Shown in pieces: positions 20,596 through 31,146 of a stretch of 64,000 nt of DNA. The DNA lies in contig NW_025407856.1 in NCBI RefSeq assembly GCF_003324165.1, forward strand, positions 372,001 to 436,000. Reading direction: 5' to 3'. The number at the start of each line of letters is the position of its first letter. Positions within the stretch are counted from its first letter, which is position 1. Below the pieces are notes generated by a model. That model saw only the letters and a list, made by a program, of their open reading frames with translations. It had not been told where the DNA came from and searched no databases. Source of the stretch: Naegleria lovaniensis (taxonomy: Eukaryota; Heterolobosea; Eutetramitea; Acrasida; Naegleriidae). The position numbers were made by a program, and so were the translations under genes.

Positions 20596-23500
20596 CTACT
20601 CGTTATTTCCCATGTGAGATAATGAAAATTCCAAACTTTCTACGAGTCCTCCATTGATAGGTCTCTCTTTTTTCAGAGTTTGTCTTGCATTTACAGTTCG
20701 ATTCAAAAGAAGATGGAATTGATTTCCTCGTTCCTTATACATGTTCACTAAAAAATCCGAACCAAGAAAGCCTCCAAAATCGCTCACGATTTGATACGTG
20801 TATTTGGAACGAGTGTCGCTAATTCGTTCAACAATGAAAAATGTTTTCAATTTGGCTCTAACCTGTTTGGAGGACTCTGGGCATTTCACATTTGTCACAG
20901 ATTTTTGAAGGAAAATGTAAGTACTAGTATTCTCTCGATAAGTACAGCATTGTGCAGTGAGGAAATCTCGATTGGAGTTTGGCCATGCCATTGAATAGAC
21001 GTCACTATTGTTGCAAGCAAAGCAAGTATGGTCATGTGTTGCAATTAATATTTGGTAAGCTTCATTACGACAATTCTAAAACAAACTTACTGAATAATAG
21101 CAGAGGCAAAATGCCTTCCTGACACATAATCAATTTGTTTGGAACTCAAAATACTAGGATCTCTCATGTAGAGATACTCTGGATCAATCCATGTGTTAAA
21201 GACATTGTGATTCGAGTGATCAATTTGTCCACAAAATCGTAGAGCAGTGTGCTTTTTCTTTGCTTCAATGTGAATGTGTGCACCCTTGGGACTAACAAAC
21301 ATCTTTCCTTGTTGTGTTGAATCTGATTCAATTTGTGTCCATCCTGTGAAATCCATGGATTGATCCAATGCTTTATCAAAATCTGATTTCACAAACAATG
21401 GATCCTTGAAATCGACAAGCACATCGCCACACTTGCTACATGTTTTCCTATCTTTTGTATTTTCTTGCTCTTGTTCTTCCAAATTGTCTTCAAACAAATT
21501 AAGTTGTGAAGAATCTTCTTTTTCTTGCTCGGATTGAATGGTCTCCTTTTTCATGAATCTCACATAAAAGGTTGGATCCAATTTTCTCTTGTTCTCCACC
21601 CATGTTTTAAATAGTTTCGACGAACAGAACTTAGGGAATAGATTTTGTCTCAACTCATCCAGCACTAAATCCAAATAATTCTCAAAGAGATAGGCAGGAC
21701 AGAAGACCTTTGAATGTTCCTTCCATTGTTGGATGAATTCCTCTCGTTTCGATTTGATGAATTTGAGTTTGTGTGTTGCATTCTCAGCAATGAAATTTGA
21801 AACAATCTTTTCAGCCAATTCATATCTTTCCGAAATTGTGGGAGTTAATTGATATTCCATAATGTGTTCAAAGAAAGAAAGAGTATCTTGCTGACCTATT
21901 GTTGTTAAATAATCTTTCATTTTGCTAATGAAAGAAAAGTCTTGTAGCAATAACTCAAAATTGTATGAGGATGGTTTGTAAAATTCTCCCTCAGTCAAAT
22001 TTTTGAGAGTGTCATCTTGTTGACGAAGTTCTTGTCCAAACAATTGAACAAGGTATTGAATGGATTGACCCTCTCCATTTTCCAAATTGAGATATTTGGC
22101 CAGCGGATACAAAATTCGAGCACAGCAGAAATGTCCTTGTTTGAGAGCAATATGAAGTGGAGAGTCCAAATCATTGTTCTGAATAAAAATACAATCTGGG
22201 TTAATGAAGAGTAAAACGAAGGTAATTTCTGATTGGTTGTGATTCACGGCCACATGGAGAGGAGTATTACCGTCCTTATTTTGTGTGGAGCTTAGTCTTC
22301 TCACAACCTCTTCAGGCAGCACGCTCAGTAATTCTCCAAGAGAGTCAATTAATCCAAATTCTGCACAAACATGAAAACAAGTGTCATTGTTCTCGTTTGT
22401 AATCTCTAGAGGTCTCAAATTGTAATGCGCAGTGACATCAAATTTTTCATAAGACGAAGTCTTATTTCTCTCTATCAAATCCATTAAAATCTGATTCAAA
22501 ATGGCTGGATGATGCAACGCAATGAAAATTGGAGTTTCTCCATTAATGTTTGGAATGGTCAAATCACACTTGCAACGACTCACAAGAAAATGTACACTCG
22601 TAATGAGATCTTTCTTGATGGCCATGTGAATGATGGTATTTCGATCACTTCCCACTTGAACATTGACATTGGCTTTTCCAAGTTCATACAACACACTAGC
22701 TGCTTGGAAATTTTGTGAATCCATGCACAAATAGAAGGGAGTATAACCCTCATGATCCATAATATTCACACAAGCACCCTCCGAAATTAAATATTGTAAA
22801 ATAGCTGCTGTTCGATGTGGGCTCACATTGCACGCATAGAAGATTGGACTTCGTCCTCTCTTGTCTCTGTATTCTAAATCGGCATGAAATTCCTTGTGAA
22901 GAAGCCGAATAATTTTAATATTTTCGTGAGCCACGGCTGTCATGAGTAGGGATCGTCCAGTTTGCTCCGAAACATAATTGGTATCGACGTTGAATGGAAT
23001 TATAACTTCAGAATTGTCATGGTCTGTTGTCATTGATGTTGTCTTGTTGTCTGCTTGGATGTTGCTTGTAGAAACAGAACTTTCAGTTTCTCCAATGCTA
23101 TTGCTACTAGTGCTGCCATTACTACTGTCTGTAGGATGGGATGGCTTAGAGGAATTTGTGGAATTATTTTGATCATTGAATGTCGTCTCGGGTTGGATAG
23201 TAGTAATATTTTGCGAGGAATTATCATGTTGTTTGGCATGAGTTGCTTTTTCTTGTTCCTCTCTCAATAACTTTTCCAATTTATCAATTTGTTGCTCAGA
23301 AATTAAACGATGCAACAATGTAATCAGCTCTTGTTGTTTTGATTGAGATGCAGAAATGGTGGGTGTTACATTTTCCACCACTTGAGTCGATGTCACAATT
23401 GAAACTTGTTGATTCTTATCTTTTCCTCTTCGAGCCGTATTTCCTCCACTTGGTACACTTGTACTTCCAGTGCTGGAAATGCTATCCCGAACTCGGCTCG

Positions 23501-24260
23501 ATTGAATGCTAATTGCTGGAGAAGTGGTCACTCCATGTGAATGATCATGAATAGCAAGACTTAGGGTTGAAAATGGGAGGACAGTGCTAGTAGTTGTTGG
23601 CTCGTTACAAATAATCAGAGAGTCTCTTATTCTTCTGCCTGTTGAGGTGATACTATAATCTGGATAATTGTTGCTTTCATTTTGGGATGTTTTGGTCGGA
23701 GTGGAATAATTTTTGTGATCCATCTCATGGTTGTTAGTAGAAGAATTGTCATCATGATGGGTCTCATGATTATTGGCATTATCAACAGCAGCAGCACCAT
23801 CAGTAGTCTCAACAGCAGCTGTCCTTGGAGAATTTTCAGAAGAATGAATTGTTCCTCCATTTAAACTTTGCTCCAACAATTTAAATTCCTCATTGACTCT
23901 TCTCTCATCACGATTGAGAGGTGGCGAGTCATCCACATGGGATGATGGAACGACGTCGTTCGGAATGGTTTTGGACTGAGTTGAATCATTGTCATGTGGT
24001 ATACTTTCATTGTTGATGGGAGTGATAAGAGTAGTAGATGCAACAGTTGTTGTAGAGTTGTTTTGGTGGTCAATTGGTTGTTGTTGGTCTTTCAGTACCT
24101 GTAATGATGACGACGATGATGTACAGTCCTGCGACAATGATGATGAATTGGTTGTGTTAGAAGTCGACATGGAATGATTTTCAGTGGATGATGGTTCGTG
24201 TTGTTGAATGTTTTCTGCTCCGGTAGTTGGGTCTCTTGCTGTGTGCTCTTCTTCTGTCAT
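20596..24260 (-). CDS. Ankyrin-RGS-START multidomain protein
   Basis: Exons 24260-21091 and 21004-20596 (86-bp intron, phase 2) give 1192 residues. Residues 1-310 are Ser/Thr/Asn-rich and disordered; a short coiled coil with QQELITLLHRLISEQQ follows. About eight ankyrin repeats span about 433-750 (GRSLLMTAVAHENIKIIRLL, GNTPLHVAVNHNQ, DSPLHIALKQGH). About 757-890 reads as an RGS-type helical domain (LSFFEHIMEYQLTP, then ERYELAEKIVSNFI and SKLFKTWVEN). A CSKCG pair precedes a START-like lipid-binding domain, about 960-1190, that is completed only by splicing (FASAIIHDVYSMAWPNSNRD). It could couple G-alpha signalling to lipid sensing. The start is the first ATG; the upstream frame has only TTG. 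Ankyrin is certain, RGS and START good. Confidence 0.82.
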
Positions 24261-24632
24261 TTTTATCAACTGGAAAAGTTGTTAGATTTGACATGTAGTG
24301 TCGTGCCATAACGACAGAAAAGGTCAATGATGCGCCCATAACGTTTTATATCCCCAGTTATTTGAATTTGCAAAGAAGTTGTAATTGTGAGTTATTATAA
24401 CAGTTTTCAATGTTGTCCCATGAAAAATCATGTGAATGATTCACACCATGCACACGTGTTGACCCTTCAAGAAAAATAGTATTCACTCATCAACCGCTCA
24501 ACGTTGGGACCAACAGTCCCAGCTGTTTTTGGCTTATGTTCGTCATCAATGCGCCGTTACTGACCGTTACACAATTTTTAAATTTTTAAAACTGTCACCT
24601 GCCAATTTGACGATTTTCAACAACAAAACAAA
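24261..24632. promoter_or_regulatory. Divergent promoter region between START and BTB genes
   Basis: 372 bases between two head-to-head start codons. It contains several AT-rich tracts and no supportable ORF. Both genes must be driven from here; no specific operator is recognised. Confidence 0.45.
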
Positions 24633-25994
24633 ATGTCCAACAAACTCTTTGGTTCCAAACAACATCAATCCTCTCCACCTGCTGCCTTCTTCTACAAGGA
24701 CCCACAAAACACTGAGAACATTCCTCCAACCAACATTCTCAGTCCAACCAAAAGCTCAACCTTCAACACCACTCCGCAAAAAGTCTCAACTCCAAGAAAG
24801 ATGCTTGCAAACATGAAGGCCAAAGTTCTCCGTAAATCCACTGCCATTAACTTTGAAAATGATGCTACAAGCACTTCATCAGGATCATCCAACGGAGATG
24901 AGCATGCCAATCCACAAGTAGTTCTCTCGACACCAAAGAAGGCCGGTGGTGTGAGTGAATCTTTTGATGAAGATTTTGCAGGAGATGCAAGAGAAGAAAT
25001 GGACAGAAAGCCACAAGAATCTCCAGAGGCTATTCGTGTTTCCATGAATGAATCTCAACACAAAACTGTTCAAATTGAAAAGAAGATTTTGAAAAAGGCA
25101 CTTCCAAAGCCATCATCCACAGAACAGGATGTTCCTACCTCTCCCTCTGATACCAACCTTGAAGAGGTTCACAAGGATCTCTCCTCTCTTTCTGACCAAT
25201 TGAATTCATGTGTGTTCGATAAGCAATTTAGTGACTTTGTCATTCAATGTGGACCCTCTCTCTCCACCAAATACTATGTTCATAGAGTGATTTTGGCCTC
25301 TCGTTCCAGTTATTTCAGAGCCTTGTTGAGCAACACTTCAAGCTCACTCTACACCTCACAACAACGTTACTCCTGGGAACGTGAGGACATTCATCCAGAA
25401 GTGTTCGGCAAAGTTTTGGAATACTTGTATACTGGTCAAGTGAGATTGCGATTGGACAATGTTCTCGACATTTTTGTTCAATCAGAAGAATTCGGTATTC
25501 CATGCCTCAAGAGATTGTGTGAATTGTACCTCATTGAACATGGTGACTATGAGAACATGGCTCTCTTGTTAGAGATGGCCATTGAGAATAAGGCTCTCGA
25601 TCTTGTCAAGCATTGCTATCAATACATTGATAAGAATATCAAGATGGTCCTCAAATCCGACTCGATCAAGCACGTCAAAGTTAGCACAATCATTCAGATT
25701 ATTTCCCGTGATTCTCTCTCGTTGGAACCTCTTGAAGAAGTATTGGTCTTTGAGGCTGTTCAAAAGTGGTGCGATCTCAGAAAGCATTTGCCATTCGAAG
25801 CCTCTAGCATTGCCAAGCTCATTGAACACGTGAGATATCCTTTGATGAGCTCGGATCAATTGGCAACTGTGGTTGAGCCATCCAATTTGGTTCCTCAACA
25901 TCCATTGTTGTTTGAGGCTTACAAGTACCACTTGGTTCCAGAGAAGAATAATCAAGCACCTAGATTTAGAACAAGAGGAACCAAACAACAATAA
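24633..25994 (+). CDS. BTB/POZ-BACK domain protein
   Basis: A 453-residue intronless protein. Residues about 197-300 form a BTB/POZ domain: FSDFVIQCGPS, the YYVHRVILASRSSYFRALLS core and the VFGKVLEYLYTGQV strand-helix. About 310-420 fits a BACK domain (ENMALLLEMAIENKAL, then EEVLVFEAVQKWC). Such proteins often act as Cullin-3 adaptors. No Kelch repeats follow, so the substrate module must be the N-terminus, which is Ser/Thr/Pro-rich with many S/T-P sites (LSPTK, STPRK, STPKK, ESPEA, TSPSD) and could be CDK- or MAPK-regulated. The ATG follows an A-run. Codons are moderately optimised, suggesting good expression. Confidence 0.9.
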   Translation: MSNKLFGSKQHQSSPPAAFFYKDPQNTENIPPTNILSPTKSSTFNTTPQKVSTPRKMLANMKAKVLRKSTAINFENDATSTSSGSSNGDEHANPQVVLSTPKKAGGVSESFDEDFAGDAREEMDRKPQESPEAIRVSMNESQHKTVQIEKKILKKALPKPSSTEQDVPTSPSDTNLEEVHKDLSSLSDQLNSCVFDKQFSDFVIQCGPSLSTKYYVHRVILASRSSYFRALLSNTSSSLYTSQQRYSWEREDIHPEVFGKVLEYLYTGQVRLRLDNVLDIFVQSEEFGIPCLKRLCELYLIEHGDYENMALLLEMAIENKALDLVKHCYQYIDKNIKMVLKSDSIKHVKVSTIIQIISRDSLSLEPLEEVLVFEAVQKWCDLRKHLPFEASSIAKLIEHVRYPLMSSDQLATVVEPSNLVPQHPLLFEAYKYHLVPEKNNQAPRFRTRGTKQQ

Positions 25995-26432
25995 CTGTAA
26001 ATCAGCCACCATCCATTTGCTAAAGCATCTTTCACTATTTGCTCAAAACCAAACGGAAACATGCTCAATTCTAGGCCAATGTCAATCGTTTTGGTGGTGA
26101 CAAGTGAGCTCCTTTTCGGAAGATTCATTTCCTTGGAGGAAATTAGTCTTTCATTCTTCTCTCTTCATTCCTTTGTCATCTTTCCAACGACGTGCATTAA
26201 TAAAACAACAACTCTTTTCTAAGAAGCTTCGTCTCGCTCCGCATTGAACCCAAAACCAACACGATGCATTTCCATCATTTTTGAATTTTCAAAATTCGTT
26301 AGTCCAAGCAAATTCGCTTTGTAAAACCCCATAAATTTCCTTTCAAGGGCAACTTGGCGTCATCATCAGGCCAACCTCTTAAAAAAATATTCCAACAAGC
26401 CATTCTCATCATCACACAACAACTCTATCAAA
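25995..26432. other. Intergenic region upstream of the porin gene
   Basis: 438 bases, without a supportable gene. The pyrimidine-rich tract around 26160-26240 and A-rich leader just before the porin start probably belong to a strong promoter and 5' UTR. Confidence 0.45.
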
Positions 26433-27293
26433 ATGTACTCCTTTGGAACCTTGTACAAGCCAGTGAAGAACGTCTTGAGCACTGGTGCTTCTGATAAAAT
26501 TTCTCTCTCTGTCAATACCAAGGCTAATCCAGATTTCAGTGTTGGTATTAGCGGAAGCAGAACTGAAAGCGGAAAGGTTGACTCTGCTCTCTCTTGGTCC
26601 CAAAAGTTGAAGTGCCACGGTGTTGCTTGCACTGTTAATGGATCATTGGATCAAGATGCCACCGTTAAAGTCTCCGTTGCTGCTAATGGTGTTGCTAAAG
26701 GTTTGAATGCTGATCTCAACACCAAGATGAAGACTGAGGGCGCTGAAAACAACGTTACCGGTACTTTGGATTACACTGCTGAAAAGTTCCATTTGACTGG
26801 ACATTTTGATTACACCACTGGAAAGGATTTGCTCCTTGCTTCAAGCGTTACTGGTCGAGTTGTTGATGGTTTGGTTGTTGGTGCTGAAGCACAAATCAAG
26901 GGTTATCCACCAGTCGATAAAAAGGATTTGTTGAAGAAGTACACTCTCGGTGCTAGATATTCCATGAAGAATATTCACATTGCTGCTCAATTGGAGGAAT
27001 CATTGAAGAAGATTAGAGTTGGTTATGCTCAACAAATTGATGATAGTGTTACTGTTGCAGGTGAATTCTTACATGATTTGAAGTCCACCGATAAGCCAAC
27101 ATTCACTCTCGGTACATCATACACAATTGACAAGGAATCATCCGTCAAGGCTAACATCAATACCAAGGGTGTTGTTAATGCTACCTACACTCTCGTTGTT
27201 AACCCACGTTTGACCACTGCCGTCTCCGTTGAGTCAAGCGTCTTCACTAAGTCTGTCTCCAAGGTCGGTCTCTCCATCTCTTATGATGCTTAA
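26433..27293 (+). CDS. VDAC: Mitochondrial outer-membrane porin (VDAC-type)
   Basis: A 286-residue protein of the porin-3/VDAC beta-barrel family, which passes metabolites across the mitochondrial outer membrane. The N-terminus (MYSFGTLYKPVKNVLSTG) fits the short helix plus first strand; the rest is a series of alternating polar/hydrophobic strands such as SVGISGSRTES and GTLDYTAEKFHLTGHFDY. The last strand KVGLSISYDA resembles the C-terminal beta-signal for sorting. Length matches VDAC (about 280-290). Tom40 shares the fold but is usually longer and has a different N-terminus. Codon use is strongly biased to GCT/GTT/AAG, unlike neighbours, as expected for an abundant protein. Confidence 0.85.
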   Translation: MYSFGTLYKPVKNVLSTGASDKISLSVNTKANPDFSVGISGSRTESGKVDSALSWSQKLKCHGVACTVNGSLDQDATVKVSVAANGVAKGLNADLNTKMKTEGAENNVTGTLDYTAEKFHLTGHFDYTTGKDLLLASSVTGRVVDGLVVGAEAQIKGYPPVDKKDLLKKYTLGARYSMKNIHIAAQLEESLKKIRVGYAQQIDDSVTVAGEFLHDLKSTDKPTFTLGTSYTIDKESSVKANINTKGVVNATYTLVVNPRLTTAVSVESSVFTKSVSKVGLSISYDA

Positions 27294-27564
27294 ATCTAGA
27301 GTTTTGCTGCCAAAATAATAGTAGAAGAATCATTTCCGATTTGATACAATAAAAGCGAAAAGGGAGCTTGTTTAACAGGAGGAAATGTGTGATGAATTTT
27401 TTGGAATATTTCATGATGATGATTTCCGAAATTGTGACTAACAAAGTTTTTATTTGTTGTCGTTATAAAAAAGGGAATTTAGGTTAGCAAACCATTTATT
27501 TACCAAACAAACAACAATTGTGGACCTATTCATCAAGCAAAACGGTTTTGAGGAACATTATGCC

Positions 27565-30500
27565 TTAGAAATCGTGAATTTGAACGTGCCTGATACTTTC
27601 GTCTTTCTCAAGTTGTTGCAATAATTTCAATAAATCTCGAGTGACAACACTGAAAATGTGGACATAGTCTTCATCACGTGCGTTTGGAACAATCTGATAC
27701 TTTTCAATTAAAATCGCCTCAATGCCTTCTTCAATTTGGAGATCCTTTTTCGCTGAAACAATCTTGATATTGACACTGGTTTGACCCGCAATTTCAATGA
27801 CTTGAACGTCGAATTGTCGTGATAGTTCCTTCATGCATGTTGTGAATGGAAGAAATCGAGGAACATCCACTTGATAGTACTCGAATGACTCGTCTCTAAG
27901 GCCTTCCCTCTCAATTTGTACCTTTGAATAATTATTATTATTGGATACCATACTGTTCAAAATTCGAACAGAGTTTGGTAATTCACAAGGTTTGTTCACA
28001 TTCATTGAATTTCTTACTCTCAACACAGCCTGAATATGAGTCAAATTTGCTGTTGAATTTGAAGAGAAACGTCCAACAATTTTTGGAATCATGGACAAGA
28101 CAAACATTTGAGAAAGAAGAAAGGTCGAAACCAATCCAATCACAAAATTCATGACATTATATCCATTCCATAGAGCCGAAATAAGACCATCTCTCTTTGC
28201 CACTCGTTTCACAGCTTGATAAAATAATTTCCAAAATTGAAGAATCACATGTAAGAATGGATAATCGTACCATGGTGTGTGATTGAGAAAACTTCCAAGT
28301 TTTTGAACCAATTCTACTGCAAACCATTCAGGAATGGTATAATCCGTCAAGCTATGACTTCTCAGGTATGAGGACGGATTTTGAATGAGTCCATTGGGAA
28401 TTTCATTTGATGAGTGTTGGAATGAATCTTTCGCACTGGCAGCCACAGTGGTCGTGGTCACATGACAAGTTGCTGAAGCACTTTCTGAATGCATTGAAGA
28501 TTGTTCACACTTGACATAACACGTCATTAAATCAAGAGTAGGATCAAATTTCTGTATGCAATACTTTCCAGCTTGTTTCAAACCATAGCGTTCACATATG
28601 GTATTCCATTCTTTCATGGAACGAAAATGTCGAAATTCTCGAGAATTTTCTTCATATGAAAATCCCATCAATGCATTAAACGTGTTATGTGCGACATGAG
28701 CCATTGAGTCCACATTCGTGTTGTATGCATCGTGTTCTCTAAGAATGAAAATTCCACCAGGTCTTAACACTCGATTTACATGTTTCATATATTCATCAAG
28801 TTCAGAGTCCTTGTAATGGTGGAGTCCAATAAAGCATGTGACTAGATCCAAACTTTGAGAAGGAATTTGAGACATGTTTGGATAGGAAACAAATTGACCG
28901 ACTGGAAACATTGAACTTCTCTCTATTCGATCACTTGCTCGTTCTTGATCGTTGCAAATGTAGATGGGACCTGAAATGTGAAATTCTCTTCGCATCATTT
29001 TCACAAATCTGCCACAGTCTCCCAAGGTCATACAGCCATGGAAGGGTTCATTTCTCTTTCCAATGCTTGATAACAAGTCATGGAGTTGGTGTTTCATTTC
29101 CTTATTGAGGACACTCATGTTATACTTTACAGCGTTGAATAAAATAGAAATGTTAGAAATTATTCCTTGACGAAAATGTTTCTGGATCAACTCGTAGATA
29201 TGACGATCGTTTGTTGTTGTTGTTGTTGATGTTGCCGACGAATTGATGTGGTTCTTATCTAATTCTCCTTTTACCAAATCGAAGAGTTGTTGGGCGTTCA
29301 CTACTGGAAAGATGTATCTCAAAAAATCATACAGACCTCGCTCACTAATTTTGTTACGATTCAACTTCGAATAATGTGTTGGTTCTTTTGTGTTTTGGTT
29401 TGATGGATTGCCACTTTCGTGAGATGGTTGTAAATTCTCAGAAACTGGGTTGTCACTCACAATATTTGGAGGTATGGGAATAACATTACAGTCAACACTT
29501 CCATGTCTAGCTTTGAACTGTTCTAATAGTGTGGAATAATTTGAAAACCATAAATTGTTGAATACTGGATTTGGATCGAGCGCTTTTTTCATTGCAACAA
29601 ATTGCTCAAATTCAGGGTAGGATTTCAGTAATTGAGGCAATGTATAATGATGTCGATAGGGTAAATAAAAACTTCCTCCAAATTCAGCAGCCTTATTTGA
29701 GAGAACATGATGAAACGTTTCAAGTTCATGATCTGCTTCTACATTCTTATCAGCCCGATAGTAAAATACAAATGAATAGACATCTTGTTTGGCATAGGTA
29801 AGAATTGGTAAATTCAAATCAGAGGGATGTGAATTTCGCTTTTTCACAAATCGAATCGTGACATTTAACAAGCTCGAGTGTTTGGATAATTTGCAAAACT
29901 GCTTAATTTCTTTCATCATGAATGGGTACCACTCCAAAAAGTGTTGCTTTGGAATAAAGTACTCTTGTAAAACGTGAGTCTTATTCAATTCAACAAATGG
30001 AGAGAATAAGCTTGAGACAGGTTTCACAGATTCGTACAGCAAAGAATTTCGATCGCTTTGGGCTTTCCAATCTAAAGGATGTTTCAACCACTTTTCAAGG
30101 AAATTAAAACGTAAATTTCTAAACAGACGCGTGTCTCCAACCCATTTGTAAATGACTTGGCTAAGTAGAGACATTTCTCGTGGAGGTCCATTCAAACATC
30201 CCGACATCTTTTCATTTCCAATCTTTGGAAATTCATAAAAATCAATATTTCCATTCACCAAGTTGACACGAGCTAATTGGATGGAATTATTTTCCTTTTC
30301 CAAAGTTTCCAAATAATAGTTGTGAAATTTTTCTGGCTCTGTAAATCGATTGAGTTTCATATCAATTTTTGTGTTTGGAACAATTTTCAGCTTTGCAACG
30401 TAAATAACACCAAATAACCCAAACCCTCCAATGGCCATTTGAAACAACTCAGGATTACATTGCACATTACATTTCACAAAATTTCCTTGACTGTCCACCA

Positions 30501-31146
30501 AATGTAACTCTAAAATTGAGGATGAAATGGATTGATGTGAGGTGATGCCATGAATATCCACTGATATTGATCCTCCCACTGAGAATGTCACATAGGATTG
30601 CAAAATTGCTGGACTATATCCAAATTGATCCAGAAAATGCATCAACTCATCCCATGTAAGCCCAGTTTGAACCGTTACAGTTTCATTGTCTAAATCCAAT
30701 TCCAAAATTCGATTCATCCTCTCCATGTCTATACGATGTGCATTTGGAAAGAGAGTTTGACCTCCCATGGTTTGATTTTGTCCTCGTATGCAAATTGAAC
30801 TCTTTTCCAAATTTGCAATTTTCACAACATTTTGAATATCCCATTCATCGAGTGGATAATGAATGTGTTGAACTCGAGTACGGTTCATTCCACCAACGTC
30901 ATTGACCCAATGAATTCTTTTTAACAAGTTCGGACAAGTTTTAGAGGAATCCAATGCTTGTGTATTGGTGGTATGAATGCTTGTATTAGATGATGATTGG
31001 TTGTTGTTGAGATTGCAGAAATGAAATCTTTTCAATGAATAGGCTGATGATGCTAAAGATGGAACGAAATGGGTACCATGGCGTGGTAGATGAGCCTTTG
31101 TGTTCTTGTGGACTGTACCAATCAATATTTTAGAAAAACACTTCAT
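27565..31146 (-). CDS. FAD-linked oxidoreductase fused to a SAM methyltransferase
   Basis: A 1193-residue intronless protein. Residues 1-60 are basic and Ser/His-rich (MKCFSKILIGTVHKNTKAH), resembling a mitochondrial targeting sequence. About 92-300 is an FAD-binding PCMH-type domain (SICIRGQNQTMGGQTLFPNA, GGSISVDIHG, AIGGFGLFGVIYVA), followed to about 540 by a sugar-lactone-oxidase-like substrate cap. About 690-850 carries a class I methyltransferase with LVTCFIGLHHYKDSELDEYM and VNRVLRPGGIFILREHD; the glycine loop is degenerate (TLGDCGR). A hydrophobic helix lies near 995-1020, and the last 150 residues are unassigned. The substrate is unknown; an aldonolactone, alcohol or lipid is possible. 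The start at 31146 is the first ATG; upstream frame has only TTG. Confidence 0.82.
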   Translation of the reverse strand: MKCFSKILIGTVHKNTKAHLPRHGTHFVPSLASSAYSLKRFHFCNLNNNQSSSNTSIHTTNTQALDSSKTCPNLLKRIHWVNDVGGMNRTRVQHIHYPLDEWDIQNVVKIANLEKSSICIRGQNQTMGGQTLFPNAHRIDMERMNRILELDLDNETVTVQTGLTWDELMHFLDQFGYSPAILQSYVTFSVGGSISVDIHGITSHQSISSSILELHLVDSQGNFVKCNVQCNPELFQMAIGGFGLFGVIYVAKLKIVPNTKIDMKLNRFTEPEKFHNYYLETLEKENNSIQLARVNLVNGNIDFYEFPKIGNEKMSGCLNGPPREMSLLSQVIYKWVGDTRLFRNLRFNFLEKWLKHPLDWKAQSDRNSLLYESVKPVSSLFSPFVELNKTHVLQEYFIPKQHFLEWYPFMMKEIKQFCKLSKHSSLLNVTIRFVKKRNSHPSDLNLPILTYAKQDVYSFVFYYRADKNVEADHELETFHHVLSNKAAEFGGSFYLPYRHHYTLPQLLKSYPEFEQFVAMKKALDPNPVFNNLWFSNYSTLLEQFKARHGSVDCNVIPIPPNIVSDNPVSENLQPSHESGNPSNQNTKEPTHYSKLNRNKISERGLYDFLRYIFPVVNAQQLFDLVKGELDKNHINSSATSTTTTTNDRHIYELIQKHFRQGIISNISILFNAVKYNMSVLNKEMKHQLHDLLSSIGKRNEPFHGCMTLGDCGRFVKMMRREFHISGPIYICNDQERASDRIERSSMFPVGQFVSYPNMSQIPSQSLDLVTCFIGLHHYKDSELDEYMKHVNRVLRPGGIFILREHDAYNTNVDSMAHVAHNTFNALMGFSYEENSREFRHFRSMKEWNTICERYGLKQAGKYCIQKFDPTLDLMTCYVKCEQSSMHSESASATCHVTTTTVAASAKDSFQHSSNEIPNGLIQNPSSYLRSHSLTDYTIPEWFAVELVQKLGSFLNHTPWYDYPFLHVILQFWKLFYQAVKRVAKRDGLISALWNGYNVMNFVIGLVSTFLLSQMFVLSMIPKIVGRFSSNSTANLTHIQAVLRVRNSMNVNKPCELPNSVRILNSMVSNNNNYSKVQIEREGLRDESFEYYQVDVPRFLPFTTCMKELSRQFDVQVIEIAGQTSVNIKIVSAKKDLQIEEGIEAILIEKYQIVPNARDEDYVHIFSVVTRDLLKLLQQLEKDESIRHVQIHDF

